A stretch of 64,000 nucleotides of DNA from Sphingomonadales bacterium (GTDB taxonomy: Bacteria; Pseudomonadota; Alphaproteobacteria; Sphingomonadales; Sphingomonadaceae): the NCBI GenBank assembly GCA_016714795.1, contig JADKCA010000002.1:186001-250000 (forward strand). Direction: 5' to 3'. The notes below the pieces were generated by a model that saw nothing but the letters and a program-made list of their open reading frames with translations, was not told the origin of the DNA and did not search any database. Shown here in pieces: positions 44,846 through 53,871 of the stretch; position 1 is the stretch's first letter; each line of letters starts with the position of its first letter. Made by a program: the position numbers and the translations under genes.

Positions 44846-46627
44846 ATGCACGCATACCGCACCCACACTTGCGCCCAGTTGCGCGCTGCCGATGTCGGCC
44901 AGACAATCCGCCTGTCCGGCTGGGTTCACCGCAAACGCGATCATGGCGGCGTGTTGTTTGTCGATCTGCGCGATCATTATGGCATCACGCAGATTGTCGC
45001 GGACAGCGACAGCCCCGCGCTTGCCATTTTGGAAGGTCTGCGTGTCGAAAGCGTGGTGACGATCGACGGCGAAGTGAAGGCGCGCTCTGCCGGCACCGTC
45101 AACGCCAACCTGCCCACGGGCGAGATCGAAGTCTTCGCCCGCGCGGCAACCGTGCTGAGCCGTGCCGAAGAACTGCCGCTGCCAGTGGCGGGCGAGCAGG
45201 AGTATCCGGAGGAAATCCGCCTCAAATATCGCTTTCTCGATCTGCGGCGCGATACATTGCACGCCAACATCGTCAAGCGCACCCAGATCATCCGCGAAAC
45301 GCGCAGGCGTATGGAAGATATCGGGTTCACCGAATATTCGACGCCGATCCTGACCGCCTCTAGCCCGGAAGGCGCGCGCGACTTTCTGGTGCCGAGCCGC
45401 ATCCATCCCGGCAAGTTCTTCGCGCTGCCGCAGGCGCCGCAGCAGTATAAGCAGCTGCTGATGGTCGCAGGGTTCGACCGCTATTTCCAGATTGCCCCCT
45501 GCTTCCGCGATGAAGACCCGCGCGCGGACCGGCTTCCGGGCGAGTTCTACCAGCTTGATCTGGAAATGAGCTTCGTCACGCAGGAAGAAGTGTGGGACAC
45601 GATGGAGCCGGTGATGGCGGGCGTGTTTGAAGCCTTTGCCGATGGCAAGGCCGTGACGCCCGCAGGCACCTTTCCGCGCATCCCCTATGCGCAGGCGATG
45701 CTCGATTATGGCACCGACAAGCCCGATCTGCGCAACCCGATCCTCATCAAGGACGTGACCGAGCATTTCCGCACGTCAGGCTTTGGTCTGTTCGAGAAGA
45801 TTGTCGGCAGCGGCGGCACTGTTCGTGCGATCCCGGCACCGAAGACGGCGGAAAAGAGCCGCAAATTCTTCGATGAAATGAACGACTGGGCGCGCAGCGA
45901 AGGCCATGCAGGGCTGGGCTATGTGACACGCAAGGGCGGCGAGTTTGGCGGGCCGATTGCCAAGAACCACGGTGAAGAGGGCATGATCGCGCTCTATGAT
46001 GCGATGGGCCTTGGCCCCGATGATGGCTGTTTCTTTGCGGCCGGCAAGGCTGAACAGGCCGCCAAGCTGGCAGGCGCTGCCCGCACGCGCGTGGGCGAAA
46101 GCCTCGATCTGATCGAAAAGGATGCGTTCCGCTTCTGCTGGATCATAGACTTCCCCTTTTACGAATGGAGCGAGGAGGAAAAGAAGGTCGATTTCGCGCA
46201 CAATCCCTTCTCGATGCCGCAGGGCGGAATGGAAGCGCTGCAAACTCAAGATCCGCTGACGATCAAGGCCTATCAGTATGATATGGTCTGCAACGGCTAT
46301 GAGCTCGCTTCGGGCTCGATCCGCAACCAGCATCCCGATCTGATGGTGAAAGCGTTCGAACTCACCGGCCTTTCCCAGGCCGATGTCGAAGCGCGTTTCG
46401 GCGGCATGTATCGCGCTTTCCAGTATGGCGCGCCGCCGCACGGGGGCATGGCCGCGGGTGTCGACCGGATGGTGATGCTGCTGTGCGGGGTGCAGAATCT
46501 GCGCGAAATCACGCTCTTCCCGATGAACCAGCGCGCGGAAGATTTGCTGATGGGCGCACCGTCTGCCGCCGAAGCCAAGCAGTTGCGCGAACTCAGCATC
46601 CGCGTGGTCGATCAGCCCAAGGCCTGA
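44846..46627 (+). CDS. aspS: Aspartyl-tRNA synthetase
   Basis: The 593-residue class II synthetase charges tRNA-Asp (and perhaps tRNA-Asn). The N-terminal OB-fold anticodon domain has SGWVHRKRDHGGVLFVDLRD. The catalytic core has the class II motif 2 FRDEDPRADR, a bacterial GAD insertion and the motif 3 GMAAGVDRMVMLL at the end. An upstream TTG at 44840 is open but ATG 44846 is the better start. The gene's last 16 nt overlap the convergent flavoprotein gene. Confidence 0.97.
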   Translation: MHAYRTHTCAQLRAADVGQTIRLSGWVHRKRDHGGVLFVDLRDHYGITQIVADSDSPALAILEGLRVESVVTIDGEVKARSAGTVNANLPTGEIEVFARAATVLSRAEELPLPVAGEQEYPEEIRLKYRFLDLRRDTLHANIVKRTQIIRETRRRMEDIGFTEYSTPILTASSPEGARDFLVPSRIHPGKFFALPQAPQQYKQLLMVAGFDRYFQIAPCFRDEDPRADRLPGEFYQLDLEMSFVTQEEVWDTMEPVMAGVFEAFADGKAVTPAGTFPRIPYAQAMLDYGTDKPDLRNPILIKDVTEHFRTSGFGLFEKIVGSGGTVRAIPAPKTAEKSRKFFDEMNDWARSEGHAGLGYVTRKGGEFGGPIAKNHGEEGMIALYDAMGLGPDDGCFFAAGKAEQAAKLAGAARTRVGESLDLIEKDAFRFCWIIDFPFYEWSEEEKKVDFAHNPFSMPQGGMEALQTQDPLTIKAYQYDMVCNGYELASGSIRNQHPDLMVKAFELTGLSQADVEARFGGMYRAFQYGAPPHGGMAAGVDRMVMLLCGVQNLREITLFPMNQRAEDLLMGAPSAAEAKQLRELSIRVVDQPKA

Positions 46628-47820
46628 GGTGCGCGCACCGTCTCCCGCATGATGCCAAGGCCGATGATCCGGCCCGGTATGCGGCGGAGACGCGGAAAGC
46701 GATTGAGCAGGCGCAAGGGCCATGGCGGACGGAGCAGCGGTTCGGGCTGGGCCAGCAAAGGTCCGATCACCCGGTCCTGCGCCAGCTTCTGACCGGCCTG
46801 AATAATGCGTGTCGGCCAGAGCCGCTTCGCCTGCACACGCCCGAGCAGCGGATCGGGATCAGCATCGAGCCGCAGCGGGCTTGCCAGAATATTGGCGGCG
46901 GCCACTGCATCCTGAATCGCCAGGTTGATGCCAATGCCGCCAATGGGCGACATGGCATGAGCCGCGTCACCAATCGCAAGCAGGCCGGGGCGATGCCAGC
47001 GGTCCAGCCGGTCGAGCGCGACCGACAGCAGATGGAGTTGAGCCGCATCGATCAGCACCGCATCGAGCGGGCCAAGATCGGGCAGGGCGGCTTCGATCCG
47101 TGCGCGGATGGCAGGCATGCCTTGGGCCAGCAGCGCGTCTCCCCCGCCTTTGGGGATGATCATCGCGCATTGCCAGTAACTGTCCCGATCAATCAGCACG
47201 AAGATGCGCCCGGCATCGAAAACCCCGCGTAACGCGTCTTCACCCGCATCCGCCTTGGGCAACGCAAACCAGAAAACATCCATCGGCGCGCCGAGCGTCG
47301 TGACCGGCAGAAGGCGCTGCCGCCGGATGATCGAGCCGCGCCCGTCTGCCGCGATCACCAGTTTGCGCGCGCGGATCGTCCGCCCGTCGGCCAGCACGGC
47401 CCCGCTGATCCGCCCCTTCTCTTCAAGAAGCGAGACGGCCTCTGCCTCCATCTCCAGAGCAAAGGCGGGGAAGGCGCGTGCTTCCTGATGGAGAAAGTCC
47501 AGAAATTCCCATTGCGGCATCATGGCAATGAAGGGCGCGGGCGTATCAAGGTGGCTGAGATCACCCACGGTGAGCGTCTGCCCGGCCATGGTGATGCGCG
47601 CCTGCGCAATGCGGCTGTGCGGGCGCTTCAGGAAGCGCTCCAGCATCCCCAATTGGTGGAGAATTTCCATGGTGGAGGGGTGCACCGTATCCCCCCGGAA
47701 ATCGCGCAGGAAATCCGCATGCTTTTCCAGCACGAGCGTGGGCACGCCCGCCCGCGCGAATAGCAGCCCGGCCATCATGCCCGCCGGGCCACCCCCCAGA
47801 ATCAGAACATCCGGTTCCAT
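46612..47820 (-). CDS. FAD-dependent monooxygenase (UbiH/PHBH type)
   Basis: I take the ATG at 47820 (402 residues), which puts the FAD motif VLILGGGPAGMMAG at the extreme N-terminus. The DG motif is AADGRGSIIRR and the GD motif is LLAIGDAAHAMSPIGGIGIN, so it is an aromatic-type flavin hydroxylase. Substrate unknown; quinone, phenol and polyketide tailoring enzymes all share this fold. The length is normal for the family. It ends inside aspS by 16 nt, and an AT-rich gap lies upstream of it. Confidence 0.85.
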   Translation of the reverse strand: MEPDVLILGGGPAGMMAGLLFARAGVPTLVLEKHADFLRDFRGDTVHPSTMEILHQLGMLERFLKRPHSRIAQARITMAGQTLTVGDLSHLDTPAPFIAMMPQWEFLDFLHQEARAFPAFALEMEAEAVSLLEEKGRISGAVLADGRTIRARKLVIAADGRGSIIRRQRLLPVTTLGAPMDVFWFALPKADAGEDALRGVFDAGRIFVLIDRDSYWQCAMIIPKGGGDALLAQGMPAIRARIEAALPDLGPLDAVLIDAAQLHLLSVALDRLDRWHRPGLLAIGDAAHAMSPIGGIGINLAIQDAVAAANILASPLRLDADPDPLLGRVQAKRLWPTRIIQAGQKLAQDRVIGPLLAQPEPLLRPPWPLRLLNRFPRLRRIPGRIIGLGIMRETVRAPQALG

Positions 47821-48376
47821 GGGGAGAGACTGACACATTCCGTCGCCGGGGTGAATGGCCTTGCGGTGGCGGTGGCATGCGGCGCGCAGTTCACGGCCCA
47901 AAGGCCACCAAAGTTCGCGGCCTATGCGAACTTTGGTGAAGCTGACACAGCGTATGACGGGCCCAGATCGGCGTTTGACTGCAATTGATAATTAAGTAAA
48001 CTGTTGCCGTATTTCATGATGATGAGCTATAAAGAATTAGAATATGTGTTAAAAATTTAGAAAATTATGCACTCGTTATCGTAATTTCGGTGCGGATTGT
48101 CGCACTTAAGATTTGATATTGCCAATACAATATTTGATCACTCGGTGATTTTTCCGAGAAAACGTTGGACTTCAACAAGAACATCCTGTGATTATAATTC
48201 GTTGCCTTTGCAATTTCGAAGCGCGATCTGATGCGCAATCTCCTGCTCGCCGCGAAGCATTGCAAAAGCAACCGCGTCAATCGACAGATTAGCAGCAATT
48301 ACGGCGACACGTCCATATTTACCCACAAATGCGCGGTTACGGTGACACTGCCGCACTCTGCCGCTAGGGTGAGTGG
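47821..48376. other. AT-rich intergenic stretch without a supported gene
   Basis: From about 47980 to 48320 base composition drops sharply, with long A/T runs such as gttaaaaatttagaaaatta, in a genome that is otherwise GC-rich. A 77-codon frame on the minus strand (48065-48298) has no recognisable motif and no clear ribosome site. There is a small hairpin (ctcgg/ccgag near 48140) with no terminator tail. I see no tRNA or known RNA. The stretch may hold promoters for both diverging genes or the remains of foreign DNA. Confidence 0.6.
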
Positions 48377-49630
48377 ATGAATGAGCATATCGATCCCGGC
48401 CATTATTCTGACGCGCTGGTGATTCTGGCGGCGGCGGGCATCGTGATCCCCACCTTTGCGCGGTTCCGCATCACGCCCATTATCGGCTTCATTCTGGTCG
48501 GCATTTTGGTGGGGCCATATGGACTGGCGCGCTTTGCAGGCGAATGGCCGTGGATCAGATATCTCTCCATAGCTGATCCCGCCGCGATTGCCCCGATTGC
48601 AGAGCTGGGCGTGATCCTGCTGCTCTTTTCCATCGGGCTGGAATTGAGTTTTGGCCGTCTGTGGCGGATGCGCAAGCGGCTGCTGGGGTTTGGCGGGGCG
48701 GAAATGCTGGGCTCTGCCGCGATCATTGCCTTCGCCCTGTTCATGGCGGGCAACAGTTTCAACGCCGCACTGGGGCTGGGGCTGGCGCTCGCGCTGTCTT
48801 CAACCGCGCTCGTGCTGCCGATTGCCGGGCCGGGCACGCCCGTGGGCAAGCTCGCGCTCGCCATGCTGTTGTTTGAAGACATTGCACTGGTGCCGATCAT
48901 CTTCCTGCTCGGCGCGCTTGCGGCCCCGGCTGGCGCAGACGGGTTTGTCCATCTCGGCACGGTGTTGGGGCAGGGGGCCGTGCTTATCGCGGTGATGATG
49001 GCGCTGGGCTGGTTCCTTTTGCCGAGCGTGTTTGCGCAGGCCGCGCGGACCAAGAGCCCGGAGCTGTTCCTCTCGGCCAGCCTGCTGATTGCGATTGTCT
49101 CCAGCCTTGCCACGATGGCGGTGGGGCTTTCGCCCATTGTCGGTGCATTGCTGGCGGGGCTGATGATTGCCGAAACCCCCTATGCTGAAGAGGTGGAGGC
49201 AGTCACATTGCCGTTCAAAGGCCTTGCTCTGGGGGTGTTTCTGATCACCGTCGGCATGTCGCTCAATCTCGATCTGCTGGCGGCCAACTGGTTCAAGATG
49301 CTGCTTGCCACGGGCACGGTGGTGTTCATCAAATCGGTGGTGACGATGGCGCTGCTGCGCGCCGGGCGGGTGCAGCGCGGCCTGGCGGCAGAAACATCCG
49401 TGCTGATGGCCAGCCCTTCGGAAACCACGCTGATCGTGCTGGGGGCGGCAGCAGCAGGTGGGCTCATCAACCAGAATGCGGCCAATTTCTGGCAGGTGGT
49501 AACCGCCATTGGCATGACGATCACGCCGCTGCTCGCCCGCATTGGCCATGCCATTGCCCGGCGGCTGGACCTGAAGGATGCCGTCAATCGGCATCCCCGG
49601 TCGAGCCGCAGGAACGTCATGCCATCCTGA
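48377..49630 (+). CDS. Kef-type CPA2 cation:proton antiporter, membrane part
   Basis: This 417-residue product has about 12 TM helices and starts NEHIDPGHYSDALVILAAAG. It has the CPA2 patterns GFILVGILVGPYGL, ALSSTALVLPI and LLFEDIALVPIIFLLGA, as in KefB/YbaL transporters. It ends with a short unrelated tail, RHPRSSRRNVMPS. The missing cytoplasmic TrkA-N domain is encoded right after, in a frame shifted by one base. Adding a single C to the CCCC run at 49595-49598 would join the two into one KefB-like protein. Either the gene carries a real frameshift or the sequence has an error. An AGGGTGAG site precedes the ATG. Confidence 0.85.
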   Translation: MNEHIDPGHYSDALVILAAAGIVIPTFARFRITPIIGFILVGILVGPYGLARFAGEWPWIRYLSIADPAAIAPIAELGVILLLFSIGLELSFGRLWRMRKRLLGFGGAEMLGSAAIIAFALFMAGNSFNAALGLGLALALSSTALVLPIAGPGTPVGKLALAMLLFEDIALVPIIFLLGALAAPAGADGFVHLGTVLGQGAVLIAVMMALGWFLLPSVFAQAARTKSPELFLSASLLIAIVSSLATMAVGLSPIVGALLAGLMIAETPYAEEVEAVTLPFKGLALGVFLITVGMSLNLDLLAANWFKMLLATGTVVFIKSVVTMALLRAGRVQRGLAAETSVLMASPSETTLIVLGAAAAGGLINQNAANFWQVVTAIGMTITPLLARIGHAIARRLDLKDAVNRHPRSSRRNVMPS

Positions 49631-49644
49631 TCGGCTATGGCCGG

Positions 49645-50148
49645 GTGGGGCAGATGGTGGCGGACATGCTGGAGACGCACAACCAGCCCTATCTGGTGCT
49701 GGAAGCCGATGTCGATCAGGCGGATCAGGGCGTGAAGGCAGGCCACCCGGTGCGCTTTGGCGATGCCAGCCGGGTGCGGACCATCGAAGCGCTGCATCCC
49801 GAACGCGCAGCCGCCGTGGTGCTGACGATGGATGATCCGGTACAGAATGTGAAGCTGACCCGCTGGCTGCGCGAACGTTATCCTGATCTCACCATTGTGG
49901 CGCGCGCGCGCGATGTGGATCATGCCGCAGAGCTTTACCGGGCCGGAGCGAGCGATGCGGTGCCCGATACGCTGGAAAGCTCGCTGCAATTGTCTGAATC
50001 GGTGCTGGTGGATCTCGGCGTGGCAGTGGGGCCGGTGATCGCTTCCGTGCATGAAGTGCGCGATGTGTTGCGGCGGCGGATCAAGCAGGATGCCGATCTG
50101 GACGACGCGCCGCGGCTCGGCTCTGTCGGGCGTTTGCGGGATGCCTGA
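49645..50148 (+). CDS. TrkA-N (RCK) domain, split-off C-terminal part of Kef antiporter
   Basis: The frame codes for an NAD-binding regulatory RCK domain. Its first strand, HAILIGYGRVGQMVADML, starts upstream of the only nearby start codon (GTG 49645), inside the tail of the antiporter gene. The open frame is continuous upstream past 49597. The rest includes LVLEADVDQADQG and VVLTMDDPVQNVKL, then a helical C-terminal end. On its own it would lack the glycine-rich loop. It therefore looks like the severed half of a fused antiporter rather than an independent gene. Confidence 0.7.
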   Translation: MGQMVADMLETHNQPYLVLEADVDQADQGVKAGHPVRFGDASRVRTIEALHPERAAAVVLTMDDPVQNVKLTRWLRERYPDLTIVARARDVDHAAELYRAGASDAVPDTLESSLQLSESVLVDLGVAVGPVIASVHEVRDVLRRRIKQDADLDDAPRLGSVGRLRDA

Positions 50149-50208
50149 GGATGGCCGCAAAGCCTTGCATTAAGACTTTGCTTACCGCATAGCGCGCGGC
50201 GTTATGCC

Positions 50209-50229
50209 CTGCGGAATTTGATTCCGCAG
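50209..50229 (+). promoter_or_regulatory. Perfect inverted repeat in the hppA leader
   Basis: Two 9-nt arms (ctgcggaat and attccgcag) flank ttg, 41 nt before the hppA start. It could form an RNA hairpin in the leader or bind a dimeric regulator. There is no T tract, so it is not a terminator. No known operator was recognised. Confidence 0.5.
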
Positions 50230-50270
50230 GTCTTGGACATGTTCACTTTAGGGGGGAAGGGATAGCCCTG

Positions 50271-52412
50271 ATGATGGTTGAAATTGCTATTGCGTTCGGC
50301 CTTCTGGCCGTCGTTTACGGCTTTGTAACAAGCCGACAAGTGCTGGCGGCATCCGCTGGCAATGAGAAAATGCAGGAAATCGCAGCCGCGATTCAGGAAG
50401 GCGCACAAGCCTATCTGGGTCGTCAGTATCGCACCATCGCCATGGTGGGCGTGGTTGTGGCGGTGCTGGTCGCCTATTTTCTGGGGGCGACTTCCGCAGT
50501 CGGCTTCCTGATCGGGGCCGTGCTGTCTGGCGTGGCGGGCTATATCGGGATGAACATCTCGGTGCGCTCCAACGTCCGCACGGCGGCCGCTGCGCAGACC
50601 GGCCTTCAGGCGGGTCTCACACTGGCGTTCCGCGCGGGTGCCATCACGGGTATGCTCGTGGCGGGTCTCGCTCTGCTCGCGATTGCGTGCTTCTTCTGGT
50701 ATCTGATCGGCCCGGGCGGACATGCTCCGAACAGCCGTGAAGTGGTGGACGCTCTTGTCGCGCTGGCCTTCGGTGCATCACTCATCTCCATCTTTGCGCG
50801 TCTCGGCGGCGGCATCTTCACCAAGGCGGCAGACGTCGGTGCGGATCTCGTCGGCAAGGTCGAAGCAGGCATTCCGGAAGATGATCCCCGCAACCCGGCT
50901 GTCATCGCCGATAACGTTGGCGACAATGTGGGCGACTGCGCCGGCATGGCGGCTGACTTGTTCGAAACCTATGTCGTGACCGTTGGTGCCACCATGGTGC
51001 TGATCGCGCTGCTGGTGAAGAGCATTGCCGATCAGCAACTGCTGCTCAACCTGATCAGCCTCCCGCTGCTCATCGGTGGCGTGTGCGTGCTGACGTCGAT
51101 CATCGGCACCTATTTCGTCAAGCTCGGTTCGAGCAACAACATCATGGGCGCGATGTACAAGGGCTTCCTCGTCACTGCCGTGCTGTCCATCCCCGCCATC
51201 TGGTGGGCGATCGGCTTTGCGCTGGGTGATATGGAAACTGCCATGAGCTATGGCGCGCTGGGTTCGGAATTTGAATTCACGGGCCGCAAGCTCTTCTATT
51301 GCTCGCTGCTGGGTCTGGTCGTGACCGCACTGATCATCTGGATCACCGAATATTACACCGGCACCAACTACCGTCCGGTTCGGTCCATCGCCAAGTCGTC
51401 GGAAACCGGCCACGGCACCAACGTCATTCAGGGTCTGGCGATCAGCCTTGAATCGACCGCGCTGCCCACGCTGGTGATCTGCGGCGGCATCATCATTGCA
51501 TTCCAGCTGGCGGGCCTGATCGGCATCGCTTTCGCTGCAACCGCAATGTTGGCGCTGGCAGGCATGGTCGTGGCACTCGACGCCTACGGCCCGGTGACTG
51601 ACAATGCCGGCGGCATTGCCGAAATGGCTGGTCTTGACGATTCGGTCCGTGAAAAGACCGACGCGCTCGACGCGGTGGGCAACACCACCAAGGCCGTCAC
51701 CAAGGGCTACGCCATCGGTTCCGCCGGCTTGGCCGCGCTGGTGCTGTTTGCTGCCTACACGACCGACCTTCGCGCCTTCTTCCCGGCGCTGACCGATGGT
51801 GTCGCCGACAATGGTGAGATCAGCTTCAGCCTGGAAAACCCCTATGTCATCGTCGGGCTGTTGCTCGGCGCGCTCCTGCCGTACCTGTTCGGTGCGATGG
51901 GCATGACGGCGGTGGGCCGCGCGGCTGGCGAAGTGGTGAAGGACGTGCGTGAGCAGTTCAAGGCCAACCCCGGCATCATGACCTATGAAACCAAGCCGGA
52001 CTATGCCCGCACGGTCGATCTGGTCACCAAGGCGGCGATCAAGGAAATGATCATCCCGTCGCTGCTGCCGGTGCTCGCTCCCATCGTGGTCTATTTCGTG
52101 ATCACCGCCATTGCCGGTCAGGCTGAAGGCTTTGCGGCCCTTGGCGCTCTCCTGCTGGGCGTGATCGTGGGCGGCCTCTTCGTTGCCATCTCGATGACCT
52201 CGGGCGGCGGCGCTTGGGACAATGCCAAGAAGTATATCGAAGACGGCAACCATGGCGGCAAGGGCTCTGACGCTCATAAGGCTGCCGTGACCGGTGACAC
52301 GGTTGGCGATCCCTACAAGGACACCGCTGGCCCCGCCGTCAACCCGATGATCAAGATCACGAACATCGTCGCGCTGCTGCTTCTCGCAGCTCTGGCGCAC
52401 GGCGCTGTGTAA
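50271..52412 (+). CDS. hppA: Membrane H+-translocating pyrophosphatase
   Basis: The 713-residue, ~16-helix protein pumps protons using pyrophosphate hydrolysis. The substrate site is seen in GADLVGKVEAGIPEDDPRNP followed by NVGDNVGDCAGMAADLFETY. The segment GNTTKAVTKGYAIGS carries Lys in the position that makes these pumps K+-independent; K+-dependent ones have Ala there. The C-terminal site is GGGAWDNAKKYIEDG. Two ATGs in a row follow an AGGGGGGAAGGG ribosome site. A rho-independent terminator follows the gene, so it is monocistronic. Confidence 0.96.
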   Translation: MMVEIAIAFGLLAVVYGFVTSRQVLAASAGNEKMQEIAAAIQEGAQAYLGRQYRTIAMVGVVVAVLVAYFLGATSAVGFLIGAVLSGVAGYIGMNISVRSNVRTAAAAQTGLQAGLTLAFRAGAITGMLVAGLALLAIACFFWYLIGPGGHAPNSREVVDALVALAFGASLISIFARLGGGIFTKAADVGADLVGKVEAGIPEDDPRNPAVIADNVGDNVGDCAGMAADLFETYVVTVGATMVLIALLVKSIADQQLLLNLISLPLLIGGVCVLTSIIGTYFVKLGSSNNIMGAMYKGFLVTAVLSIPAIWWAIGFALGDMETAMSYGALGSEFEFTGRKLFYCSLLGLVVTALIIWITEYYTGTNYRPVRSIAKSSETGHGTNVIQGLAISLESTALPTLVICGGIIIAFQLAGLIGIAFAATAMLALAGMVVALDAYGPVTDNAGGIAEMAGLDDSVREKTDALDAVGNTTKAVTKGYAIGSAGLAALVLFAAYTTDLRAFFPALTDGVADNGEISFSLENPYVIVGLLLGALLPYLFGAMGMTAVGRAAGEVVKDVREQFKANPGIMTYETKPDYARTVDLVTKAAIKEMIIPSLLPVLAPIVVYFVITAIAGQAEGFAALGALLLGVIVGGLFVAISMTSGGGAWDNAKKYIEDGNHGGKGSDAHKAAVTGDTVGDPYKDTAGPAVNPMIKITNIVALLLLAALAHGAV

Positions 52413-52440
52413 GCTGATCCTTCATCGCAAGGTTAAAGAA

Positions 52441-52474
52441 AACCCCGTCCGGAGCGATCCGGGCGGGGTTTTTC
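52441..52474 (+). terminator. Rho-independent terminator after hppA
   Basis: A 10-bp stem (ccccgtccgg at 52443-52452, ccgggcgggg at 52459-52468; one T-G wobble) with loop agcgat is followed by five Ts. It lies 30 nt after the hppA stop and just before the restriction-modification genes. Confidence 0.92.
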
Positions 52475-52515
52475 TTGGCTATTGCGTCGGCAGATTGTTC
52501 CGCTAAAGTTCCGAA

Positions 52516-53871
52516 ATGCAAATCCGACCTATAGGAATCGATCTTTTCGCTGGCGCTGGCGGTATGTCGCTTGGTTTTGAACAGGCAGGCTTCGACGTCG
52601 CTGCTGCTGTTGAAATTGACCCAGTTCATTGCGCTGTCCACAAATTCAACTTCCCTCACACCGCTGTTATTCCCCGTTCAGTCGTAGGCCTGACCGGCGC
52701 TGCCATCAGGCTCGCTGCAGGCATCGGGGATCGTACAGTTGATTGTGTCTTCGGCGGCCCCCCTTGTCAGGGTTTCTCGATGATCGGGCAGCGCGCTCTT
52801 GATGATAGCCGCAACCAGCTGGTACTCGAATTTGTTCGGCTGGTGGTTGAGTTGAATCCCAAGACTTTTGTCTTTGAGAATGTGAAGGGGCTTACGGTCG
52901 GAAAGCAAAAGGGTTTTCTCGACGAGCTTGTCGAGGCATTTCAGCGAGGCGGTTATCAGGTGCGCTTGCCGTGGAAGGTTTTGAACGCAGCACATTATGG
53001 GACGCCGCAGAGCCGCGAGCGACTTATCCTTTTCGGCTCGCGCCACGACCAGCCACTGCCTGAGTATCCGCCAATTCAGACGTCTATCGCTGGACGGGCT
53101 AAGATTTCCGACCTTTTACCAGTCGGGCCGACCTGTCGGGACGCGCTGGACGATTTGCCCGATGCTGAGCGCTTCAGCGAATTGATAGAGAATGATCACG
53201 TTCATGTGAACAAGGGAGTCAAGCCCTCTGTCTATGCTGCTGAAATGCGGTGCCTGACAAATAATGCTTGGCATTTAGGTTATGTCCGCAGTTGGAATCC
53301 AACATTGCTTACGTCGAGTGCGCGAACGCAGCATAGCGACATTTCTCGTCAACGATTTGCGCGCACGGCAGAAGGCGCAGTCGAACCGATCAGCCGTTTT
53401 TTTAAATTGCCCGCCGATGGCGTGGCGAATACTTTGCGTGCTGGAACAGACGGCGCAAGGGGGGCTTTTACCAGCCCCAGACCAATTCACTATCGCCATG
53501 ACCGATGCATAACCGTGCGAGAGATGGCAAGGTTGCACGGGTTTCCTGACTGGTTCCGCTTCAATGTTACAAAATGGCATGGTGCACGCCAGATTGGCAA
53601 TGCAGTGCCTCCACCGCTTGCACGAGAGATAGCTCGATCAATCTGCGCGGCAGTCGGCAAAATACCGCATCAACCAGCAGGATTGCTCTCGCTTGGCAAC
53701 GAAGAGCTTTTGCATATGGACATGTCTTCGGCATCGAGGCATTTTAATGCGGATGCCCTGAATGGGCGTCGTGACCGCAAGAGCGGGACAAAGAAGCGCA
53801 AACAAATTGATATAGAACACGACCTGTTTGAGGTCGCTCGCGGCGCTGTCAAGATTGCACAGCATGGCTAA
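52516..53871 (+). CDS. DNA cytosine-5 methyltransferase of a type II R-M system
   Basis: The 451-residue protein has the C5-methyltransferase motifs: I DLFAGAGGMSLGF, IV GGPPCQGFS with the nucleophile Cys, VI FENVKG, VIII QSRERL and X QIGNAVPPPLA near residue 360. The target-recognition region lies between VIII and X (~180-340). A ~70-residue basic tail follows motif X. The sequence is visibly less GC-rich than its neighbours, which suggests transfer. The stop overlaps the following endonuclease gene by 8 nt, so modification is translated first and is coupled to restriction. The recognition sequence is unknown. Confidence 0.93.
   Translation: MQIRPIGIDLFAGAGGMSLGFEQAGFDVAAAVEIDPVHCAVHKFNFPHTAVIPRSVVGLTGAAIRLAAGIGDRTVDCVFGGPPCQGFSMIGQRALDDSRNQLVLEFVRLVVELNPKTFVFENVKGLTVGKQKGFLDELVEAFQRGGYQVRLPWKVLNAAHYGTPQSRERLILFGSRHDQPLPEYPPIQTSIAGRAKISDLLPVGPTCRDALDDLPDAERFSELIENDHVHVNKGVKPSVYAAEMRCLTNNAWHLGYVRSWNPTLLTSSARTQHSDISRQRFARTAEGAVEPISRFFKLPADGVANTLRAGTDGARGAFTSPRPIHYRHDRCITVREMARLHGFPDWFRFNVTKWHGARQIGNAVPPPLAREIARSICAAVGKIPHQPAGLLSLGNEELLHMDMSSASRHFNADALNGRRDRKSGTKKRKQIDIEHDLFEVARGAVKIAQHG

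Noticed and set aside
48065..48298. 77-codon frame in the AT-rich gap
   Set aside because: No ribosome site, no motif and unusual composition; more likely chance or debris.
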